A stretch of DNA of 64,000 nucleotides from Pseudactinotalea suaedae. GTDB taxonomy: Bacteria > Actinomycetota > Actinomycetes > Actinomycetales > Beutenbergiaceae. Within the stretch, counting starts at the first letter, position 1; every line of letters begins with the position of its first letter. The notes under the pieces were generated by a model. It saw only the letters and a list, made by a program, of their open reading frames with translations. It had not been told where the DNA came from and made no database searches. The stretch is taken from NCBI RefSeq assembly GCF_009733815.1, contig NZ_WNXY01000008.1, positions 248,001 to 312,000 on the forward strand, given 5' to 3'. Positions 58,532-64,000 of the stretch are shown here, piece by piece. A program made the translations under genes and the position numbers.

Positions 58532-59983
58532 ATGACGCGTATCAACCGCCGCCACTTCATGGGCGGCGTCGGAATGGTCGGACTGACCGGCTTGCTCGCC
58601 GCCTGCGGCGGCGAGAGCGCACCGCCGAACCCCGGTGGCACCGGTGGCGGCGGTGGCGGCGGAGGCGGTGAGGGCGGCACCTTCACCTGGTGGGACCACT
58701 TCGGTGGCCTGCAGGACCTGCACACCCAGTGGGCCGCCGACGAGGCCGAGCGCCTGGGGATCACCATCGAGTACACCTACAACGAGCCCGGCAAGGCCAC
58801 CGAGGCGCTGCAGCTCGCCAACCAGGCGAACTCGCTGCCGGACATCTACTCCAACGTGGTGGGGCTGCCGCTGCCCGCGCTGGTCGAGGCCGGCTGGCTG
58901 AGCCCGATCACGCTCTCGGACGAGGCGCTCGCGCGGCTCCCCGAGGACGCGTTCACCGACGGCATCACCCGGCTCGACGGCCAGATCTACGGGCTGCCCG
59001 CGCTCTCCGACCGGCAGTACTGGGGGTGCACCTGGTTCAACTCGGTGATCGCCGAGGAGATCGGGTTCGAGGGTCCGAAGAGCTACGACGAGCTGCTGGC
59101 GGCACTCAAGCTCATCGCTGACGACGGCACGTACTCCCCGATGACCCTCGCCCTCGGCGCCGCCGGCCGCACGCGCGACCAGGTCGACGACCTCGCGCAG
59201 GCGGGCGGGTTCCCGGGATGGCAGGGTCTGCGGTACGACACCGGTGAGTACGAGTACCACCACGACAGCTACCTCAACGCGATCGAGCTCCTCAAGGAGA
59301 TCTCGGACAACGGCTGGCTGCTGCCCGGGACCAACTCCTTCCAGGTCCCCGACGCGCGTGGCCGCTGGGCCGCCGGCGAGATCGGGTTCTTCATCGACGG
59401 GCCGTGGTCGCCCGGTGGCGTCCGTGCGCTGAACGCCGAGCACGTGGAGCGGATGGCCACCTCGGGTGAGCTCACGCCCGACGGCGAGGAGCTCGTGATC
59501 ACCCGTGGCGCGCCGGCGCCCACCTGGTTCGTCTCGGGGTCGACCGCCGACGCCGAGATCGCCAGCCAGATCATCGAGACCTTCACGCAGGACGACTACC
59601 AGGCGGCGCTCGCGGCCGCGATGGACCAGCCCCCGCTGAACCTGGACATCGTCGCCGAGGCGGACGTCATCGAGCCCTACGCCTGGTTGGTGGAGGACTT
59701 CAAGAAGCGCGTCTTCCGCGCCCCGCAGCCCCAGGTGCGCAAGATCGAGGTGACCGAGGTCCAGGCACGCCAGACCCCGCCGTCGACCGATCTCGGCGCG
59801 ATCGTCCAGGGGTACCTGGGCGGCGACATCAGCGACGTCCGGGCCGAGCTGGTCAAGCTCAGCGACGCCTTCTCCGCAGCACTGGACACCGCGATCGACG
59901 AAGCGGTCGCCGACGGGGTCGACGTCAGCCGGGCGGACTGGGAGTTCGCCGACTGGCAGCGCGGCACCGACTACACGTACTGA
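58532..59983 (+). CDS. ABC sugar-binding lipoprotein
   Basis: 483 residues. The signal begins RINRRHFMGG, a twin-arginine-like motif, and ends in the lipobox LLAAC with Cys25. A Gly-only linker (about 36-46) precedes a family 1 solute-binding domain with TFTWWDHFGG and many aromatic residues. The protein is probably exported folded by Tat and anchored by lipid. It supplies substrate to the two upstream permeases. The ligand is unknown. Confidence 0.9.
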   Translation: MTRINRRHFMGGVGMVGLTGLLAACGGESAPPNPGGTGGGGGGGGGEGGTFTWWDHFGGLQDLHTQWAADEAERLGITIEYTYNEPGKATEALQLANQANSLPDIYSNVVGLPLPALVEAGWLSPITLSDEALARLPEDAFTDGITRLDGQIYGLPALSDRQYWGCTWFNSVIAEEIGFEGPKSYDELLAALKLIADDGTYSPMTLALGAAGRTRDQVDDLAQAGGFPGWQGLRYDTGEYEYHHDSYLNAIELLKEISDNGWLLPGTNSFQVPDARGRWAAGEIGFFIDGPWSPGGVRALNAEHVERMATSGELTPDGEELVITRGAPAPTWFVSGSTADAEIASQIIETFTQDDYQAALAAAMDQPPLNLDIVAEADVIEPYAWLVEDFKKRVFRAPQPQVRKIEVTEVQARQTPPSTDLGAIVQGYLGGDISDVRAELVKLSDAFSAALDTAIDEAVADGVDVSRADWEFADWQRGTDYTY

Positions 59984-60009
59984 CGGATCGAGAAGGCGGA
60001 GGACGGCGG

Positions 60010-60777
60010 ATGGGCACATTTCCTGGAGAGCGCACCGCGATCGTGACCGGTGCCGCGTCGTTGCGCGGCATCGGGCGGGCGGCGGCTGCTCGGCTGGCCC
60101 GTGAGGGATGGTCGCTCGGGTTGCTCGACATCGACGGCGACGAGGTGGCGGCTCTGGCCGCGGCGCTGGCGTCCGAGCACGGGGTCGAGGCCCTGGGCCT
60201 GGGCGTCGACGTGGCGGACGCGGCAGCGGTGCGGGTGGCCGTGGAGGAGCTCGGGAGGCGGCTGCCGCCGATCGTCGGGCTGGCCAACGTGGCCGGTGTC
60301 AGCTCGCCCACGCCCTACCTTGAGCTGCCCGAGGGCGAGTGGGAGCGGGTGATGCGGGTCAACCTCGACGGTGTCCATCACGTGACGCGGTGCGCCGCGG
60401 AGGCGATGGTGCGTGCGGCCGTGGGGCGGATCGTCTCGATCTCCTCGGTGTCGGCGCAACGGGGTGGCGGGACGTACTCCAAGACGCCGTACTCGGTGGC
60501 GAAGGCCGGTGTGATCGGGTTGACCCGGGCGCTGGCGCGCGAGCTGGGTCCGCACGGCATCACGGTCAACGCGATCGCGCCGGGTCCGATCGACACCGAC
60601 ATCATGGGCGGCACCCTCACCGAGGAGCGCAAGGCCATCATGGCGGCCGATCTGCTGGTCGGTCGGGTGGGGACGGTCGATGACATCGCGGCCGCCATCA
60701 CCTTCCTGCTGGGTGAGGAGTCCGGCTACATCACCGGGCACACGCTCAACGTCGACGGCGGGATGTACATGCACTAG
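60010..60777 (+). CDS. Short-chain dehydrogenase/reductase (SDR)
   Basis: 255 residues. The cofactor motif is VTGAASLRGIG, Ser is in VSISSVSAQ, the active site is YSVAK, and the ending GYITGHTLNVDGG is typical of classical SDRs such as 3-ketoacyl-ACP-reductase-like sugar or polyol dehydrogenases. It is the last plus-strand gene before the second regulator. It probably oxidises or reduces an intermediate of the imported sugar. Confidence 0.9.
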   Translation: MGTFPGERTAIVTGAASLRGIGRAAAARLAREGWSLGLLDIDGDEVAALAAALASEHGVEALGLGVDVADAAAVRVAVEELGRRLPPIVGLANVAGVSSPTPYLELPEGEWERVMRVNLDGVHHVTRCAAEAMVRAAVGRIVSISSVSAQRGGGTYSKTPYSVAKAGVIGLTRALARELGPHGITVNAIAPGPIDTDIMGGTLTEERKAIMAADLLVGRVGTVDDIAAAITFLLGEESGYITGHTLNVDGGMYMH

Positions 60778-60794
60778 CCCCGACGGGGCGGGGT

Positions 60795-61523
60795 TCAGCC
60801 GAAGGACCTGAGGAGATCACGGCGGGTGGTGGCGAGGTGCTTGCGCATCGCACGGGCAGCACCGGCGGCATCACGCGCGGTGATCTTCTCCAGGATCAGC
60901 CGGTGCTCGTCGAGGAGATCCCCGAGATCCGGCGTTCCCTGCAGGTATCCGTGCAGGCTCTTGAGCCGACCGACCCGCAGCGGGTCGGCCATGCCCTCGA
61001 CGAGGAGGCTGATCATGCGGTTGCCGCTCGCCTCGGTGATGCCGTGATGGAACCGCATGTCGGCGGCCGTGAAGGTCTCCTCGTCGGTGGCGTCGGTCAT
61101 CGCCTGCAGATCGGCGGCGAGGCTGTCGATCTGCGGCGGTGTGGCGTTGCGCGCCGCGAGCTCGGCGGCGTGCACCTCGATGGCCAGACGCACCTCGAGG
61201 AGCTCCAGCAGGCCGCCGGCGTCACGGCGGACCGACGAGGAGAAGAAGTCACGCAGCTGGGTCGCGTTGGTCGCCGTGACGACCGGGCGGCGACCGTGGC
61301 TGACCTCGACCAGACCGCGGGCCGCCAGCGAGCGCACGCCTTCCCGCACCGTCAGCCGGCTGACCTTGAGCTGTATCGCGAGCTCGGCCTCGGAGGGCAG
61401 CGAGTCGCCCGCGGCGTAGCTGCCGTCGAAGATCAGCTCCTCCAGGTGCGCCACCACGGCGTCCGAGGCGGTGCGCGGCTGCGTGCGCTCGGGCCGGTCC
61501 GGGTCAGCCGGGGTCGTCGCCAT
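60795..61523 (-). CDS. GntR-family regulator, FCD (FadR) subfamily, second copy
   Basis: 242 residues. The winged helix (about 18-85) has DSLPSEAELAIQLKVSRLTVREGV, split here by domain, and SHGRRPVV as wing; the FCD domain (about 95-230) has DMRFHHGITEASGN. It is only distantly similar to the first GntR protein. It is divergent from the dehydrogenase-isomerase-kinase run, with a palindrome in the shared 268-nt spacer, so it probably represses that run. Confidence 0.9.
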   Translation of the reverse strand: MATTPADPDRPERTQPRTASDAVVAHLEELIFDGSYAAGDSLPSEAELAIQLKVSRLTVREGVRSLAARGLVEVSHGRRPVVTATNATQLRDFFSSSVRRDAGGLLELLEVRLAIEVHAAELAARNATPPQIDSLAADLQAMTDATDEETFTAADMRFHHGITEASGNRMISLLVEGMADPLRVGRLKSLHGYLQGTPDLGDLLDEHRLILEKITARDAAGAARAMRKHLATTRRDLLRSFG

Positions 61524-61742
61524 GTCCTCATCGTGCCAGAAGCGGGCGCCGAACTGTGCTGATGAGTCGACGCGCAGGTGGGGCGGCCGGGGTCGGGTCG
61601 AGCGCGCCCGGCGCGGGACGATCGCCGATCGCGCCGTGCAGCGCCGATATGGACCATCCGGCCGTGGCGGTTCCGACTGCGACGTCGTCGATTCCGGCCC
61701 GGACCCCTGGCTCTCGCCGCCGTGCCGCGCTAGGCTCGTGCC

Positions 61743-61759
61743 AACTCGTCAGATGAGTT
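61743..61759. promoter_or_regulatory. 17-bp candidate GntR operator
   Basis: AACTCGTCAGATGAGTT is an imperfect palindrome with matching AACTC/GAGTT ends. Its core TCGTCAGATGA differs by one base from the FadR-type consensus TnGTnnnACnA. It lies 33 nt upstream of the dehydrogenase start and opposite the GntR gene. Confidence 0.6.
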
Positions 61760-61791
61760 CAGGCTCACCCACCGAAGAGAGAGCACAACGG

Positions 61792-62790
61792 ATGATCGAG
61801 AAGATCGAGCGGGTCGCCGTCGTCGGCGCCGGCTACATGGGCACCGGGATCGCGCAGCGGCTGGCAGGCGCGGGGATCACCGTGACCCTCACCGACGCCA
61901 CCCTCGAGCTGGCCGAGGCGGGTCGCCTCCGTGCGCTGGCCGACGTGGCGCGCGACGTCCAGGCCGGTCTGCTGCCTCCCGGGACCACCGAGGTGGTCGA
62001 GGCCAACCTGAGCGCCGCGGCCACGCTCGAGGACGCGGTGCGCGACGCCGACTTCATCGAGGAGGTCGTGCCGGAGGTGCTCGAGATCAAGCGCGACGTG
62101 CTCGCCCGGATCTCCGCCGTCGCCCGTCCCGACGCGATCATCGGGTCCAACACCTCCACGATCCCGGTGCGCCGGATGGCGGACGCCGTCGAGCGCCCGG
62201 AGCGGTTCCTCGTCGTGCACTGGAGCAACCCCGCGCACCTCGTGCCCGGGGTCGAGCTCGTGGTCGGCGAAGACACGGACCGCGCGGTGCTGCCGCTGGT
62301 CAAGACGCTGCTCGCGCAAGCCGACTGGGTGGGTGCCGTGGTGGGCGATGCACCCGGGTTCGTGCTCAACCGGCTGCAGTTCGCGCTGGTGCGCGAGGCG
62401 CTGCTGCTGGTCAGCGAGGGCCACGCCACCGCTGAGGACGTCGACACCGTGCTACGCACCACGCTCGGGTTCCGGATGCCGTTCATCCCCCCGATCACGA
62501 TGCTCGACATGGCCGGCCTCGACATCTACGACAAGTGCTACGGGCTGCTCGAGGCCGAGCTGGGGCCGCGGTTCTCGGCGCCGGCCGTGCTCACCGAGGC
62601 CGTGGCCGCGGGTCGCTACGGCATGAAGAACGGCCAGGGCCTGTTCCGCGACTACCCGCCCGAGACGCTCGAGGAGATCGCCGCCTGGCGCGCACGGGCG
62701 TACACGGGCATGAGCCGGCTGCTCGCCGACCTCGGCCCGATGCCCGGCAGCACCCCGTCCGCCCCCGACACCGAGGAGAGCCCCGCATGA
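61792..62790 (+). CDS. 3-hydroxyacyl-CoA-dehydrogenase-like NAD-dependent dehydrogenase
   Basis: 332 residues. The NAD motif is VAVVGAGYMGTGIAQRL, then SNTSTIPVRRM, the catalytic-type HWSNPAHLVPGVE and a C-terminal helical domain with GLDIYDKCYGLL. The family includes hydroxyacyl-CoA, L-gulonate and carnitine dehydrogenases. The sugar-gene context and the absence of any fatty-acid gene favour a hydroxy-acid or sugar-acid substrate. ATG 61792 starts a run of three genes joined by ATGA overlaps. Confidence 0.82.
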   Translation: MIEKIERVAVVGAGYMGTGIAQRLAGAGITVTLTDATLELAEAGRLRALADVARDVQAGLLPPGTTEVVEANLSAAATLEDAVRDADFIEEVVPEVLEIKRDVLARISAVARPDAIIGSNTSTIPVRRMADAVERPERFLVVHWSNPAHLVPGVELVVGEDTDRAVLPLVKTLLAQADWVGAVVGDAPGFVLNRLQFALVREALLLVSEGHATAEDVDTVLRTTLGFRMPFIPPITMLDMAGLDIYDKCYGLLEAELGPRFSAPAVLTEAVAAGRYGMKNGQGLFRDYPPETLEEIAAWRARAYTGMSRLLADLGPMPGSTPSAPDTEESPA

Positions 62791-63737
62791 ACCAGCGCAC
62801 CGCCGACACCTGGCCGATCGGTGTAGGGCTGCCCCAGCTGGCGGGCACCACGCGCGACGGCCGTGACGTGACCGCCGTGGGGCCCGAGGCCTGGCGGCCG
62901 GCGTTCCACGAGGTCGCCGCGGCCGGCTTCACCGAGATCGACCTGTTCACCTCCCACATCCGGATCTCGGATCTCGACGCCGAGGGCCGCGCCGCGTTGC
63001 TGCGCACCCTGGACGAGTACGGGCTCCGGATCAGCGCCGTGCCGCTGGCACGGCGCAGCATCATCGACGCCGACCCGGAGCGCGCCGCCGCCAACCTGCA
63101 GTTCGCGCTCGACGTCGTGCGCGCCGCCGGCGAGCTGGGCGTCGAGCTCGTCTGCCTCGGGCTCCACCAGCCGCTCACGCAGGCGCAGCAGGAGGCGCAC
63201 TGGTTCTGGCTCGCCCAGGGCGAGGAGGACCCGGACGACCCCGCGGTCTGGGCGGCCGCCGTCGAGGGCTTCCAGAAGATCGGCGAGGAGGCGGCGCGAG
63301 CCGGCGTCGAGATCTCGCTCGAGATGTACGAGGGGACCTACCTCGGGACGTCGGAGAGCTCGGTGCGGCTCAAGACCGACATCGGGCTCGCCAACGTCGG
63401 GCTGTGCCCCGACATCGGCAACATCGTGCGCCTGCACCGGCCGGTCGAGGACTGGCGGACGATGCTCGAGGTGATGCTCCCGCACACCAACTACTGGCAG
63501 CTCAAGAACTACCTGCGTGACCACGACCCCGCGACCGGGGCGTACTTCTCGGCGCCCGCGCCGCTCGAGAGCGGCTTCATCAATTACCGCGAGGCGATCG
63601 GGATGGCTCTCGAGGCCGGTTTCGACGGCCCGATGTGCGTCGAGCACTACGGTGGAGACGGGCTCAGCGTCTCGGCCACGAACCGCGACTACATCCGCCG
63701 CATCCTGCGCGCCAAGCTGGAGGCTCCTGCATCATGA
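62787..63737 (+). CDS. Xylose-isomerase-like TIM-barrel protein (sugar phosphate isomerase/epimerase family)
   Basis: 316 residues. A TIM barrel with AAAGFTEIDLFTSHIR at the start and metal-ligand candidates in ISLEMYEGTYLG, GLCPDIGNI, YWQLKNYL and MCVEHYGGDG. Members isomerise, epimerise or decarboxylate sugars and sugar acids. The overlaps with the dehydrogenase upstream and the kinase downstream suggest sequential steps. The exact reaction is not determined by sequence. Confidence 0.82.
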   Translation: MNQRTADTWPIGVGLPQLAGTTRDGRDVTAVGPEAWRPAFHEVAAAGFTEIDLFTSHIRISDLDAEGRAALLRTLDEYGLRISAVPLARRSIIDADPERAAANLQFALDVVRAAGELGVELVCLGLHQPLTQAQQEAHWFWLAQGEEDPDDPAVWAAAVEGFQKIGEEAARAGVEISLEMYEGTYLGTSESSVRLKTDIGLANVGLCPDIGNIVRLHRPVEDWRTMLEVMLPHTNYWQLKNYLRDHDPATGAYFSAPAPLESGFINYREAIGMALEAGFDGPMCVEHYGGDGLSVSATNRDYIRRILRAKLEAPAS

Positions 63738-64000
63738 CGCACCTCGTGAACGACCCGAAGAAGTTCGCCGCCGATGTCCTCGCGGGGTTCGTGCGGGCGC
63801 ATGCGGACCGGGTGATGGCGGTGCACGGTGGCGCCGTGCGGGCCACCGAGACCCCGCAGGGCGAGGTCGCCCTGGTGCTGGGAGGCGGCTCCGGCCACTA
63901 CCCCGCGTTCGCCGGCTGGATCGGTGAGGGCATGGCGCACGGGGCGGTGTGCGGGAACATCTTCGCCTCCCCCTCGGCGTCGCAGGCGGCGTCGGTGGCG
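63734..64000 (+). CDS. Dihydroxyacetone kinase family protein, DhaK domain (5' part)
   Basis: The first 89 codons are in the window and the gene runs off the edge. The DhaK motif GGGSGHYPAFAGWIGEGM and CGNIFASPS are clear. The substrate-binding His expected later in the domain is not yet reached. DhaK-family kinases phosphorylate dihydroxyacetone or, in tetritol pathways, erythrulose. The start overlaps the TIM-barrel stop (ATGA). Confidence 0.88.
   Translation, partial: MTHLVNDPKKFAADVLAGFVRAHADRVMAVHGGAVRATETPQGEVALVLGGGSGHYPAFAGWIGEGMAHGAVCGNIFASPSASQAASVA

Noticed and set aside
61792-62790. Fatty-acid beta-oxidation enzyme
   Set aside because: The family includes sugar-acid dehydrogenases, and all overlapping neighbours are sugar genes; no thiolase or enoyl-CoA hydratase is present.

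Overview
The window is very GC-rich DNA from an actinobacterium, most likely of the order Micrococcales. The evidence is the fhaA-fhaB-pstP-rodA-pbpA-pknA-pknB growth-control operon, crgA, a class E sortase, DUF881, DUF3566, DLW-39 and the arrangement dnaN-gnd-recF-DUF721-gyrB-gyrA. Genus cannot be fixed from sequence reading alone. The window spans the chromosomal origin: genes left of about 43.8 kb (dnaN, gnd, recF, gyrB, gyrA) run on the minus strand and genes right of about 48.1 kb (rpmH, rnpA, yidD, yidC, jag, rsmG) on the plus strand.

Region by region. 1-0.9 kb: the 3' end of a pyruvate oxidase-type gene, then a 614-nt gene-free stretch with four 43-bp palindromic repeats and a G-rich tract. 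0.9-10.3 kb: the cell-wall growth and Ser/Thr phosphorylation operon. 10.3-13 kb: a glutamine amidotransferase, a class E sortase, DUF881 and crgA. 13.3-17.4 kb: a ceramidase-like hydrolase, rhomboid protease, cyclophilin and a repeat-rich membrane protein. 17.6-22.1 kb: argS and a one-polypeptide ECF sigma/zinc-finger/membrane/Ig-like fusion. 22.1-32.8 kb: accessory genes (an SDR with its regulator, a metal exporter with its ArsR repressor, an epimerase, DUF2277, an ABC-F protein, a MinD/ParA-like ATPase, an FAD oxidase with a SigJ-type sigma factor). 33.0-33.3 kb: tRNA-Ala and tRNA-Ile flanking a 39-codon DLW-39 gene.

33.4-51.4 kb is the origin cluster. It is interrupted twice by unrelated modules: an ArsR/SRPBCC pair between gyrB and the DUF721 gene, and a CGNR regulator plus a Bcr/CflA-type efflux pump between dnaN and dnaA. 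DnaA-box-like sites lie on both sides of the second insertion. The parA-parB pair usually found next to rsmG is not there; a methyltransferase and a GNAT gene follow instead.

53.1-64 kb is a carbohydrate catabolic locus: an FCD-type GntR regulator, a GH39-like glycosidase, an aldo/keto reductase, an ABC sugar importer (two permeases and a lipoprotein, no ATPase), an SDR, a second FCD-type GntR regulator, a 3-hydroxyacyl-CoA-dehydrogenase-like enzyme, a xylose-isomerase-like TIM barrel and a DhaK-type kinase cut by the window edge. The last three genes overlap start to stop and resemble the parts used to process four-carbon or branched sugars to an erythrulose phosphate.

The most unusual feature is a set of long palindromic elements with unrelated arm sequences. 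One family occurs twice with compensating arm changes, once in frame inside the rodA C-terminal tail.
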